From Opitutaceae bacterium (GTDB taxonomy: Bacteria > Verrucomicrobiota > Verrucomicrobiia > Opitutales > Opitutaceae): a stretch of 64,000 nucleotides of DNA. Under the pieces are notes generated by a model that searched no databases, had not been told where the DNA came from, and saw only the letters and a list, made by a program, of their open reading frames with translations. The translations under genes and the position numbers were made by a program. Positions 55,799 to 63,944 of this stretch are shown here, one piece after another. The stretch lies in NCBI GenBank assembly GCA_016794625.1, contig JAEUGY010000023.1, positions 59,080 to 123,079 of the forward strand. Direction: 5' to 3'. The number at the start of each line of letters is the position of its first letter. The first letter of the stretch is position 1.

Positions 55799-56578
55799 TT
55801 ACGCTCTCAAATTGCGCCGAAGGGCTCGTTCTACGTTCTGCCGCAACCGGTTCCAGACCGTATATTCCTTCGACCGTTTGTTAGCACCGGCCGTCGCCCA
55901 TCTTTCGATCTCGGGCTCCGACATAATCGAGCTCCGCGACCTATCGAGCTCCGCCTGGATCAAGGGCCACGCTTCACCAAATCCGATCTCCCTCTGGCCG
56001 AGAGTCACACGGTAGAGAAGACGGGTCGCAAGTGATTGCCACATTCCACCCAGACGGACCCTTTTTCCCTTTCCACGCTTGGCTTTCTTTGACGCCAATC
56101 CAGTCGCCGACCCCAGGGGCTGATACTTCATCTCTTCGGCTGAAACGCAGCGGCTAAAAACACTGCCATCGGGTGCGAGCAGAACTGGCCATTCTAACTC
56201 GTGCGGAAGCCACTGAAACGCGGCCGAATGCTCTCGTGCCACGCGATGCATCGCGTCAACCGCTGCCACCGTCGCCTTGTGGATACCGCAGTCGGGAATA
56301 CTCACGTAACCGCTACATAAGGGGAAAGCCCTCGAAAGTGCGTCTGCCGCCTGCTTGATGGCGCATGCCAGGCGATAGCCAGCGGATGCCCTATCTTCGG
56401 GGGATGCTAGTTTATCGCACGCGGCACAATAGAGAGCCTTGATTCCTAGCTCAGTGAAGAGCCCAAGAAAATCATCCGGACGGCCGTCATACCTTTCTAA
56501 GCACTCAAGCCAGTCCTTCCCGGCCACCGCCTTCGCCGCCTCGACGCCACTGGGGATGGTCTTCTTTGTGGACTTCAT
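55799..56578 (-). CDS. Hypothetical protein coupled to the integrase
   Basis: A 259-residue protein of unknown family. A cysteine pair (LYCAACDKLASPEDRA) near residue 50 and a further CGIH suggest possible metal binding; the C-terminus is strongly basic (NRLRQNVERALRRNLRA), as in nucleic-acid-binding proteins. Its ATG overlaps the integrase stop as ATGA, so the two are made together; it could be an accessory recombination factor. Confidence 0.5.
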   Translation of the reverse strand: MKSTKKTIPSGVEAAKAVAGKDWLECLERYDGRPDDFLGLFTELGIKALYCAACDKLASPEDRASAGYRLACAIKQAADALSRAFPLCSGYVSIPDCGIHKATVAAVDAMHRVAREHSAAFQWLPHELEWPVLLAPDGSVFSRCVSAEEMKYQPLGSATGLASKKAKRGKGKRVRLGGMWQSLATRLLYRVTLGQREIGFGEAWPLIQAELDRSRSSIMSEPEIERWATAGANKRSKEYTVWNRLRQNVERALRRNLRA

Positions 56579-57816
56579 AGAGTTCCCGTTTCATTCGGCA
56601 CTCCGGCACCAGGAACCGCAGGCTTGATCTGCCAATACCGCCCCGCGTCCTCCGGCCTGACCAACTCGCGGTAGTGGGCGAAAATCTCTTTGGTCGTGGT
56701 GTGCCCCATCTCCAGCGCCAGCGCGTTGGCGTTGCTGAATTTTGCGAGGTGGTAGCTACCGTAGCTATGCCGCAGGCCATTCGTCGGCCACACGGTCAAT
56801 CCTGCCGCCTCGCGAACCGGAGCCATCTTCGTCCGCCACATTGCTTCGCCCAGCGTCCAGACTGGACCTTTGCGGCCCGCAAACGGCTGCAGCCACGCCT
56901 TCAAATTCTCGTGAATCGTGACGAGTCGGCGCTGTGAAGTCTTCGACTTGGCCGCCGTCACCTCAATGAATCCGCGGGCCAAATCAACCTCGCTCCAATC
57001 GAGCCGGAAGATTTCCGCCATTCGAAGTCCGGCGAATGCCCCGATAACAATGGCCGGCCGCACGTCGTCGCCCGCCTTGTCGATCAGCCCGGCCAGTTCT
57101 TCGGGTGTGAAGATGGCGGCCGGCTTGTCGGCGATCTTCACCTTGTCGATCTTCGCCACTGGATTTGCCTTCGCGTAGTCACGCTTCACGGCGTAAGCGA
57201 AGAACGCACCCGCGACCGCCCGAAAGTTGTTCTGTGACTGCGCCGACAAGCCCAACCCGGTCAACCAGTCATCGATCTCCGCCGCCGTGATGCTCTCCAC
57301 GATCTTGCTCCCAAACGTTCCTTCAAAGGTCCGCAGTCGGTTCGTTATGTCGTTCAACGAGCGCTCTCGGTTCCCCTTCTGCTTCTTGGCCGCGATGTAC
57401 TCAGGAATCAGGGCCGCCACGGAGATACTGCGCCTGGTCGCCTTGATGTGCTCGATGAAGTGGTCGACTGCGTGGTCGAGTGTGAATCCGTAGGGCTTCA
57501 ACTTCTCGGAGCACCTCGCGGCCATCGTTCGGATTTCGTCTGGGATCGCCAAGCCTCGCAACCCCTCGTTCCCGATTTTTGTGCGTTGCGACTCTGCGAA
57601 CGTCTCGGCGTCGCCTTTATTCCGGAAGAACCGCCGATGCCTTTGCCAGGTGCCTGCCACAAAGCGCGCCCGGTCCTCAGCCGTCGCTCCAGGGTGCCGC
57701 CTATCCCAGTTCGCAACCTCCACCTTGTCCGGCCGGCTGCCCGTGCTCCAGGTAACGACGAACTTTGACGTTGCCGAGTGGTGGTAGGGACGCATCTTCA
57801 CGGTTGTCGGCTTCAT
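56575..57816 (-). CDS. int: Tyrosine-type site-specific integrase
   Basis: A 413-residue tyrosine recombinase. The N-terminal third contains arm-binding-like and SAM-like core-binding regions (about 100-205); the catalytic domain shows AGLRMAEIFRLDW (first Arg, about 264), GLRHSYGSYH (His/Arg, about 348), EMGHTT (His, about 370) and AHYRELV (nucleophilic Tyr, about 379). All catalytic residues are present. ATG at 57816; an in-frame TTG at 57822 is possible. It is 79 bases from the tRNA-Ser gene at attR and reads away from it. Confidence 0.95.
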   Translation of the reverse strand: MKPTTVKMRPYHHSATSKFVVTWSTGSRPDKVEVANWDRRHPGATAEDRARFVAGTWQRHRRFFRNKGDAETFAESQRTKIGNEGLRGLAIPDEIRTMAARCSEKLKPYGFTLDHAVDHFIEHIKATRRSISVAALIPEYIAAKKQKGNRERSLNDITNRLRTFEGTFGSKIVESITAAEIDDWLTGLGLSAQSQNNFRAVAGAFFAYAVKRDYAKANPVAKIDKVKIADKPAAIFTPEELAGLIDKAGDDVRPAIVIGAFAGLRMAEIFRLDWSEVDLARGFIEVTAAKSKTSQRRLVTIHENLKAWLQPFAGRKGPVWTLGEAMWRTKMAPVREAAGLTVWPTNGLRHSYGSYHLAKFSNANALALEMGHTTTKEIFAHYRELVRPEDAGRYWQIKPAVPGAGVPNETGTL

Positions 57817-57844
57817 GCGCAAACGGTCGTAAAACTCGACTCGA

Positions 57845-57862
57845 TTGTCAATGGATTGACAA
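57845..57862. other. Right putative integrase arm-type site, perfect palindrome
   Basis: TTGTCAAT-GG-ATTGACAA is a perfect 8-bp dyad with a 2-base spacer. Thirteen of its bases recur near attL (39186-39198) in the same orientation. It lies between int and the tRNA and overlaps the -35 of the putative tRNA promoter, so one protein could control both recombination and transcription. Confidence 0.6.
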
Positions 57863-57884
57863 CAGGCAAGTCAGCAGTTTACGT
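57856..57884 (+). promoter_or_regulatory. Element-supplied promoter for tRNA-Ser
   Basis: Perfect -35 TTGACA (57856-57861) followed after 17 bases by TTACGT (57879-57884), a weak -10, or TACGTA one base on. Position is right for a tRNA starting at 57896. It belongs to the element, not to the original chromosome. Confidence 0.45.
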
Positions 57885-57895
57885 AAGTCCCTGCA

Positions 57896-57934
57896 GGAGA
57901 GGTGGCAGAGTGGTCTATCGCGACGGTCTTGAAA
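57896..57934 (+). repeat. attR core: 39-bp direct repeat
   Basis: Identical to 39061-39099. It covers the tRNA from base 1 through the anticodon loop. Strand exchange must take place inside this stretch. Confidence 0.93.
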
Positions 57935-57983
57935 ACCGTTGGGCCGCAAGGTCCCGGGGGTTCGAATCCCTCCCTCTCCGCCA
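57896..57983 (+). tRNA. tRNA-Ser (anticodon UGA), intact, 5' half supplied by the element
   Basis: An 88-base class II tRNA. The acceptor stem pairs GGAGAGG with CCTCTCC, the anticodon loop is CTTGAAA (anticodon TGA, codon UCA), a long variable arm follows and CCA is encoded. Bases 57896-57934 belong to the attR repeat; the 3' half is chromosomal. Confidence 0.95.
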
Positions 57984-58356
57984 ATCACGAGCAACTCGGA
58001 GGCGTGTGACCCGGCACGCATGAGGGGCCGCATCCACGGCCATTCCAAGGAGTCACCGAGCTGCCCCTCACTTCCGACCGCCGGCATACGAGCGGAATGA
58101 ATACACCTGTGGCCGGAGGGAGATAAGAAGGCTAACGGGACACTCCCGCCTTTAGGCGAGCGTCCGCGCGCGTGCGCACGGAAACCGAGGCCCTCCGCGC
58201 GTGCCTGCGTCTCCCTGGAGTGGCGTGGGCAGGCGCGGCACGACCAACCGAGATCGCGACGGAAGGGTGCTCGACTCTCGTGGCGCGTTGCAGTTTAATA
58301 GATTCAAAGCCTAACCCGATATCAGTGTTTCAGCGCGGCGGCAGAAGGTTCGTTCC
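57984..58356. other. Intergenic region right of the element
   Basis: About 370 bases of chromosome between tRNA-Ser and the CheB-CheR gene. It contains TGAGGGGC ... GCCCCTCA (about 58020-58071) enclosing GGCCG/CGGCC, and CGCC-TTTA-GGCG near 58150. These could end the tRNA transcript or form a small RNA. No ORF or convincing promoter seen. Confidence 0.35.
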
Positions 58357-60453
58357 ATGAAGAAGCCGATCACTCCTCAACCGCCCAAACGACGCGCGAC
58401 GCGCCGCGCGCCCGACCCTCTGACGGCCAACCGCAACCCGAGTGTGGAACGTCCTTTCCCTATCGTCGGCATTGGCACGTCAGCGGGAGGACTCGAAGCT
58501 CTCGGACGATTTTTCGCGCGCGTACCGGCAAAGTGCGGCATGGCTTTCGTCGTCATCCAGCATCTGGATCCGACGCAAAAGGGCATGCTGACCGAATTGC
58601 TGCAACGAACCACCTCCATGAAGGTGGTTCAGGTCAAGGATCGCACGGAGGTCCGGCCAAACTGCGTGTATGTCATCCCGCCCAACAAGGATATGTCCCT
58701 GCTCCAAGGGACCCTTCATTTACTTTCGCCTGCCGCACCTCGAGGCCTGCGATTGCCGATCGACTTCTTTTTCCGTTCGCTGGCCGACGATCAGCAGGAG
58801 CGGAGCGTGGGCATCATCCTGTCGGGAATGGGCAGCGATGGTACGTTAGGCCTCAGGGCCATCAAGGAAAGGGCCGGCGTCACCTTGGTGCAGGATCCAG
58901 ACACGGCGAAATTCGATTCCATGCCGCGCAGCGCCATCCGTGCAGGGCTGGGAGATTTTGTTGCACCGGTGGAGGAACTCCCCGCCCGACTCAAGGCGTT
59001 CTACGAATGCCTGCCGCCGGTCCGCAGCCCGGACCTGCCCTTGGCGGAACACGACCAAAGTTCCTTGGAAAAAATCGTGATCCTGCTGCGGGCCCACACC
59101 CGTCAGGACTTCAACCTGTATCGGCGCAGCACACTGTACCGGCGCGTGGAACGTCGCATGGGCATTCATCGCCTGAACAAGATCTCAAGCTACGTCCGCT
59201 ATCTGCAGGAAAATCCTCAGGAGCTCGACATCCTCTTCAAGGAACTGCTGATCGGCGTGACGCGCTTTTTTCGGGATCCGCCCGCCTGGCGAATCCTCGC
59301 GAAAGACGTGCTCCCGAAGCTACTCTCCGGCCGCCCCGCTCGCAGCGTGGTGCGGGCATGGGTCGCCGGATGTTCCTCTGGCGAGGAAGCCTACACGCTG
59401 GCCATGATCTTTGCGGAAGCGCTGGGCGAGGCCAAATCCACCAACGGTATCTCGCTGCAAATCTATGCCACTGATCTCGACAAAGACGCCATCGACAAGG
59501 CTCGCCTGAGCCTCTTTCCGGAGAACATTGTCGCTGATGTATCCCCTGAGCGACTCGCACGATTTTTTGTCAAGGAGGAGAACGGATACCGAGTGAACAA
59601 ACAGATCCGGTCGATGGTGGTCTTTGCGCCGCAGAATCTGATCATGGATCCTCCGTTCACGAAGCTCGACATTTTGTGCTGTCGAAATCTCCTGATCTAC
59701 CTGACCCCGGAACTGCAGAAAAAGCTCTTCCCTCTTTTTCACTACAGCCTGAATCCCGGCGGAGTGCTGTTTCTTGGGAGTGCGGAATGCATCGGCGGCT
59801 TCACCCACTTGTTCGTGCCCATCGCTCAGAAAGAGAGGATTTTTAAGCGGAACGGATCCACGGTCGCGGGGCAGCCCCTCAACTTTCCAGCCGTGTTCGC
59901 CCCGAGTCCGATGACGAGGCGCGAAGCCTCGGTGCCCGGGCGCCGCCCTGGATCGAACTTCCAGACTCAGGCGGAACGGCTGGTCTACGACCGCTTCGCG
60001 CCGCCCGCGGTGCTCGTCGACGAACAAGGGGACATCGTCTTTTTCAGCGGCCGGACCGGGCAGTTTCTGGAACCACCCGCCGGCAAGGCCAACTTGAATG
60101 TCCTGGCGATGGCTCGCGAGGGCCTCCGCTACGAGCTGGCCACTGCCCTGCAGACGGTCAGTCGAAAGAAGGACACGGTAACGGTGAAGAACATCATGGT
60201 CGGGGTCGGCGCGAAGGCGCGGACCATCGACGTCGTAGTCCAGCCTCTGGATGAACCCAAAGAGCTGCGCGGGATGGTTCTGATTGTGTTTTCCGACTCC
60301 CCCCCCCCCGGACCGAGACTGGGGCTCGTGGCGGATCGGGCAAGACTCGCGCCAGTCCGGCCCCGTTGCGGGAACTGCAGCGTCAGCTCCTGCGCGCCCG
60401 GGCGGAGGTGCAGGCCGCCCGCGAAGAGATGCAGAGTTCACAGGAAGAGTTGA
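58357..60453 (+). CDS. CheB-CheR fusion, N-terminal part (frameshifted)
   Basis: Codes for an N-terminal CheB methylesterase domain (about 30-220: GIGTSAGGLEAL, catalytic His in IQHLDP, GMGSDG) and a CheR methyltransferase domain (about 235-500: VRAWVAGCSSGEEAYT, CCRNLLIYL), then the start of a PAS-like region. At an 11-C tract (60299-60309) the frame breaks; the last 50 or so residues are out of frame. One more C would join it to the following segment to give a protein of about 923 residues, the usual architecture. ATG at 58357 has an AGAAGG site. It may be a sequencing error, a mutation or phase variation. Confidence 0.85.
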   Translation: MKKPITPQPPKRRATRRAPDPLTANRNPSVERPFPIVGIGTSAGGLEALGRFFARVPAKCGMAFVVIQHLDPTQKGMLTELLQRTTSMKVVQVKDRTEVRPNCVYVIPPNKDMSLLQGTLHLLSPAAPRGLRLPIDFFFRSLADDQQERSVGIILSGMGSDGTLGLRAIKERAGVTLVQDPDTAKFDSMPRSAIRAGLGDFVAPVEELPARLKAFYECLPPVRSPDLPLAEHDQSSLEKIVILLRAHTRQDFNLYRRSTLYRRVERRMGIHRLNKISSYVRYLQENPQELDILFKELLIGVTRFFRDPPAWRILAKDVLPKLLSGRPARSVVRAWVAGCSSGEEAYTLAMIFAEALGEAKSTNGISLQIYATDLDKDAIDKARLSLFPENIVADVSPERLARFFVKEENGYRVNKQIRSMVVFAPQNLIMDPPFTKLDILCCRNLLIYLTPELQKKLFPLFHYSLNPGGVLFLGSAECIGGFTHLFVPIAQKERIFKRNGSTVAGQPLNFPAVFAPSPMTRREASVPGRRPGSNFQTQAERLVYDRFAPPAVLVDEQGDIVFFSGRTGQFLEPPAGKANLNVLAMAREGLRYELATALQTVSRKKDTVTVKNIMVGVGAKARTIDVVVQPLDEPKELRGMVLIVFSDSPPPGPRLGLVADRARLAPVRPRCGNCSVSSCAPGRRCRPPAKRCRVHRKS
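60299..60309 (+). repeat. Poly-C tract at the frameshift
   Basis: Eleven consecutive C residues in the CheB-CheR gene. Twelve or nine would restore the full frame. Such tracts are prone both to slippage in the cell and to sequencing error. Confidence 0.9.
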
Positions 60454-61127
60454 AGTCCCTGAACGAGGAACTCCAATCCACCAACGAGGAACTGCAGTCA
60501 TCCAACGAGGAACTGACGACCTCGAAGGAGGAGATGCAATCGCTGAACGAGGAACTCCAGACGGTGAACTCCGAACTGCAGATCAAACTGGATGAGCTTT
60601 CCGGCGCGAACAGCGACATGAAGAATCTGCTCAACAGCACGGATATCGCGACCGTGTTTTTGGACAACGAACTTTGCCTGCGGCGGTTCACCCTCCAAGC
60701 GAAGTCCATCATCAAGTTTATCCCGACCGATGTCGGCCGACCCTTCACCGATCTCGCTTCAGACCTGATCTATCCCGGGTTGATTGCGGATGCGCACGAG
60801 GTGCTGCGGACCCTGGTCTTCTCCGAGCGGTCGATCGCCACCGGCGACGGGCGCTGGTTCACGGTGCGTATCATGCCGTACCGCACGATGGACATCAGAA
60901 TCGACGGCGTGGTTCTCACCTTTGCGAACATCACCGCAGCGAAAAAAGTGGAAGCCGGTTTGCGTGAAAAGAATACCGATCTCAGTGCGCACTCAGCTAA
61001 ACAAGGGCGGGCGCTGACTCGAGCCGAGGATCGTCTCGCGGCTCTGGAGGTGCAATCGCCACTCAAGACGACACAGCAGAGACCACATTCCAAAGCGACC
61101 CGCACTCCCGGAAAACACCCATCATAA
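60366..61127 (+). CDS. CheB-CheR fusion, C-terminal part: coiled coil and PAS domain
   Basis: The continuation of the fusion in another frame; the first codon here (TTG) is only where the frame can open. A heptad-rich coiled coil with repeated NEELQ/NEEL units (about residues 20-75) leads to a PAS-type domain (NLLNSTDIATVFLDNELCLRRF onward). This coiled coil-PAS tail normally follows CheR in CheBR fusions, which proves that both parts were one gene. Whether it is translated alone is doubtful. Confidence 0.75.
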   Translation: MRELQRQLLRARAEVQAAREEMQSSQEELKSLNEELQSTNEELQSSNEELTTSKEEMQSLNEELQTVNSELQIKLDELSGANSDMKNLLNSTDIATVFLDNELCLRRFTLQAKSIIKFIPTDVGRPFTDLASDLIYPGLIADAHEVLRTLVFSERSIATGDGRWFTVRIMPYRTMDIRIDGVVLTFANITAAKKVEAGLREKNTDLSAHSAKQGRALTRAEDRLAALEVQSPLKTTQQRPHSKATRTPGKHPS

Positions 61128-61144
61128 AAACACACGCCAAGTCC

Positions 61145-62857
61145 TTGGAAGGTACCGGCGAACTTCGCCGACGTGCTGCACGCCGGCTGCGCAAGCAGCC
61201 AACCGGGACGGCGCGTATCGAAACCAAAGCGGATGTACAACGGGTGCTCCACGAACTGCAGGTCCATCAGATCGAGCTGGAACTGCAAAATGAGGAGCTC
61301 AAACAAACCCAGGCTGAAGTTAACTCAGGTTTGGAGAAATACACGGCCCTCTATGACTTCGCACCCGTTGGCTATTATACACTCGCCTCCAACAGCGCCA
61401 TTCACCTGGTGAATCTCACCGGAGCAAGTTTGGTGGGGATGGATCGCTCCCAGCTGATCGGCCGGCGTTTCGGATTGCTGGTGTCGCCCAAACATCGGCC
61501 GAGCTTCAACACCTTTCTACATCAGGTTTTTTCCGGCCAGGAAAAGCAATCCGGCGACTTCGAACTCGTGAGCCAGGGCCAGCCGGCTCGGACCGTGAAC
61601 ATCGAAGCCCAACGCCTCGCCAGCGGGCTCGAGTGTCGGGCAGTGATGGTGGACGTTTCCCAGCGGCTGCACGATGCAGAGATCGTGCAGGCCAGTGAAG
61701 AACGGTATCGCACCTTGTTCGATCTGAGTCCCGTGGCCGTGTACACCGTCGACACCACAGGACTGATTCAGAAATTCAATCGCCATGCCCGGGAATTGTG
61801 GGGTCGTGCTCCGGAGATCGGAAGCGCCCAGGAACGATTCTGTGGCTCGTTCAAATCACTTCGCCCCGATGGCACCATCATTCCTCAACATCTGTGCCCG
61901 ATGGCCGAGGTGGTGAGCGGGAGGATTGAGGAGTCACGCGACATCGAGGTCCTCATCGAGAGGCCCGACGGATCACGGATCACGGTTCTCGAGAACATTC
62001 GGCCGATAAAAAATGACCTCGGTGAAGTCACAGGAGCGATCAACTGCTTCTACGACATTTCCGAGCGCAAACGAGCGGCTCACCTGCTGCATCAAGCGGA
62101 GGTGCTGGCCGCTTCAAACGAAAAGCTGCGCAAGAGTGAGCACTACGCCCATCAGTTGCTGGAACAATCGCATCGCCTGCAGGAAAAACTGCGTCATGTC
62201 TCCCATCAGATCCTGCTGGCGCAGGAGAACCTGCGAAAGGAGATCAGCCATGAATTGCACGACAAGGTTGTCCAGCTGCTGATTGGAATCAGCCTGAATC
62301 TGGAGGCTTTTTCCAAGAAGGCCAAGAGCAACCCCCGCAGCATCCCGAGGAAAATCATTCCGTTGCAGCATCTGGTAGAAGAGACCGTGCAGGTGGTCCA
62401 CCAGTTCGCCCGCGATCTCCGACCCGCCATGCTGGATGATCTGGGGCTGGTTCCGGCGCTTCAATCCTACCTCCAGATCTACTCCAAACGGACGGGGCTT
62501 AAGATCAATTTCAAGGCTGTCGCCCGCCTCGATGCCCTTGATATCGACCGGCTGACGATGCTGTATCGCGTGGCGCAGGAAGCACTCACCAACGTGCAGA
62601 AGCACGCGAAGGCCACCGAGGTAAGTGTCGTCCTTCGCAAGATACGGGGAGGTGCCTGCCTGGAAATCGTGGACAATGGCCAGGCCTTCGACGTAGGTCG
62701 CCTTTCGGACACCAGCCACACCCATCGACTCGGATTGACCAGCATGCGCGAGCGCGTGGAAATGTTTGGAGGTCAATTTAGCGTCACGTCCACCCCCGGC
62801 ACGGGAACGACGGTTCGGGCAGAGGTTTTCTCCGCCAGAAAACATCGGTCCCGATAG
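61145..62857 (+). CDS. PAS-domain sensor histidine kinase (NarX/DesK type)
   Basis: A 570-residue soluble kinase. Two PAS domains (about 75-180 and 195-325) precede a coiled coil, a HisKA_3 dimerisation motif with the phospho-accepting His in ISHELHDKVVQLLIG (about 380) and an HATPase domain with QEALTNVQKHAKA and HRLGLTSMRERV. No membrane segment is present. TTG at 61145 is the only start near the conserved helix and is not certain. It follows the CheBR gene by 17 bases and presumably signals with it; no response regulator is adjacent. Confidence 0.85.
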   Translation: MEGTGELRRRAARRLRKQPTGTARIETKADVQRVLHELQVHQIELELQNEELKQTQAEVNSGLEKYTALYDFAPVGYYTLASNSAIHLVNLTGASLVGMDRSQLIGRRFGLLVSPKHRPSFNTFLHQVFSGQEKQSGDFELVSQGQPARTVNIEAQRLASGLECRAVMVDVSQRLHDAEIVQASEERYRTLFDLSPVAVYTVDTTGLIQKFNRHARELWGRAPEIGSAQERFCGSFKSLRPDGTIIPQHLCPMAEVVSGRIEESRDIEVLIERPDGSRITVLENIRPIKNDLGEVTGAINCFYDISERKRAAHLLHQAEVLAASNEKLRKSEHYAHQLLEQSHRLQEKLRHVSHQILLAQENLRKEISHELHDKVVQLLIGISLNLEAFSKKAKSNPRSIPRKIIPLQHLVEETVQVVHQFARDLRPAMLDDLGLVPALQSYLQIYSKRTGLKINFKAVARLDALDIDRLTMLYRVAQEALTNVQKHAKATEVSVVLRKIRGGACLEIVDNGQAFDVGRLSDTSHTHRLGLTSMRERVEMFGGQFSVTSTPGTGTTVRAEVFSARKHRSR

Positions 62858-62897
62858 CACATCGCACCCGACTGCTCCACCTGCCGTCCCGTGAACG

Positions 62898-63503
62898 TCA
62901 CTGCCCTCCACCCGTTACGACCGCCGCCGGAGCAGGCCTGAGCCGAGCCATCCGGATGAGCTCCCGGGCGATTCCCTCGGGCGAAAGCACAAAGTCCACG
63001 CAACCGCTGGCGATCGCGCTCTCCGGCATGTCCGGTTGACCGGCGGTTTCCAGTTTTTGGGCCATGGTGGTACCGCCCACTTGCTTGATTTCGCAAAGCG
63101 CATCGGCCCCGTCGCCGTCATATCCCGAGACAATGACGGCGATCAGCTTGCCATTCCAGTTCCGGGTCAGCGACTTCAGGAAAACAGTGATCACATCGGG
63201 CCAGCCTCGCGGCTTGGAAATGGGCTGAAGACGGAACCGGCCGTCCAACACGTGCAAATCTCTTTGTTCTGGAATGATAAATACACGATTGGGCCGGATG
63301 CGCAGGCCCTGCGTGATCAGCTCCACCGGCATCGAAGTGTAGCGCGGCAGAATTTCATGCAGCCTGGTGGCCACGTTCCTGACGTGATTGACGAACACGA
63401 TGGCGACGCCCAGATCCGCCGGAAGATCCCGCAACAGCCGGATGTAGGCATCCAGACCACCGGCCGAACCACCGACGCAAACAACAGGGAAATCGTTGGC
63501 CAT
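62898..63503 (-). CDS. Stand-alone CheB methylesterase domain protein
   Basis: A 201-residue CheB catalytic domain without the N-terminal receiver domain. The triad is present: Ser in VGGSAGGLDA, His in FVNHVRN and Asp in SGYDGDGAD. It would demethylate or deamidate glutamates of chemoreceptors, or an equivalent target. ATG at 63503 starts the domain directly. It converges with the kinase gene and complements the CheB-CheR fusion, but no receptor or CheA is visible. Confidence 0.85.
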   Translation of the reverse strand: MANDFPVVCVGGSAGGLDAYIRLLRDLPADLGVAIVFVNHVRNVATRLHEILPRYTSMPVELITQGLRIRPNRVFIIPEQRDLHVLDGRFRLQPISKPRGWPDVITVFLKSLTRNWNGKLIAVIVSGYDGDGADALCEIKQVGGTTMAQKLETAGQPDMPESAIASGCVDFVLSPEGIARELIRMARLRPAPAAVVTGGGQ

Positions 63504-63867
63504 AATCTCCCGTGCGCGGCGTTTCTCGGGGAAAATCATCGAAAGGGAGAAGAGAGCTCCTCCCGCGTGAAGCACGCGGAGATTCGCTTGCAGAGCGTAC
63601 ACCGGAGGTCGGAGCGGGGCCATTGGGTCTAACCCTCGGATTCCGCATCCGATCGTCTCTTGCAGTCGAACCCATGAGAAGGGGGAATCCAGACAGCGTG
63701 CCCACCTCCGAGCGTCCTCAGCACAGCGGTGATCCCGGCACCCAATGGCCAGCCAAGACTTTTCCACGCCCTTCTCCCCTCCTTGCTGACCGTCCGGTGT
63801 GTGCCCCCGGACCTGCGGCCCAAAGACGTAATCACACCATAAACACCAGCAAAAGAACAACTTAAAG
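63504..63867. other. Region upstream of cheB
   Basis: About 360 bases between the CheB start and tRNA-Arg. The frame of cheB stays open through it, but the peptide lacks conserved features and crosses into the tRNA, so I treat it as noncoding. No clear promoter seen. Confidence 0.4.
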
Positions 63868-63944
63868 TGGCGCAGCCGTAGGGAGTCGAACCCCAAACCT
63901 TCTGATCCGTAGTCAGATGCTCTATCCAATTGAGCTACGGCTGC
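63868..63944 (-). tRNA. tRNA-Arg (anticodon ACG)
   Basis: A 77-base tRNA on the minus strand. Acceptor stem GCAGCCG/CGGCTGC, anticodon loop CTACGGA (anticodon ACG, which is normally edited to ICG to read CGN), T-arm GGGGTTCGACTCCC and encoded CCA. Confidence 0.95.

Larger units (their letters stand above)
39061..57934. mobile_element. Integrated element in tRNA-Ser(UGA), satellite-like, about 18.8 kb
   Basis: The element is bounded by a perfect 39-bp direct repeat (39061-39099 and 57896-57934). It encodes a tyrosine integrase next to the right end, an excisionase-like HTH protein, a primase and an ATPase, a 2957-residue multidomain protein and several small proteins, all on the minus strand. 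A HEPN-like cargo gene sits beside attL. No terminase, portal, capsid, tail, lysis or conjugation gene is recognisable. It could be a phage satellite, an integrative replicon or a prophage that lost its capsid module. The coupled gene train shows no pseudogenes, which favours an intact element. Confidence 0.88.

Noticed and set aside
58357..60453. Calling CheB-CheR a complete gene ending at 60453
   Set aside because: The last residues are out of frame after the C-tract, and the normal coiled coil-PAS tail continues in the next frame.
62898..63929. Long 343-residue version of CheB
   Set aside because: The N-terminal extension runs antisense into the tRNA-Arg gene and has no conserved features; the domain begins at ATG 63503.
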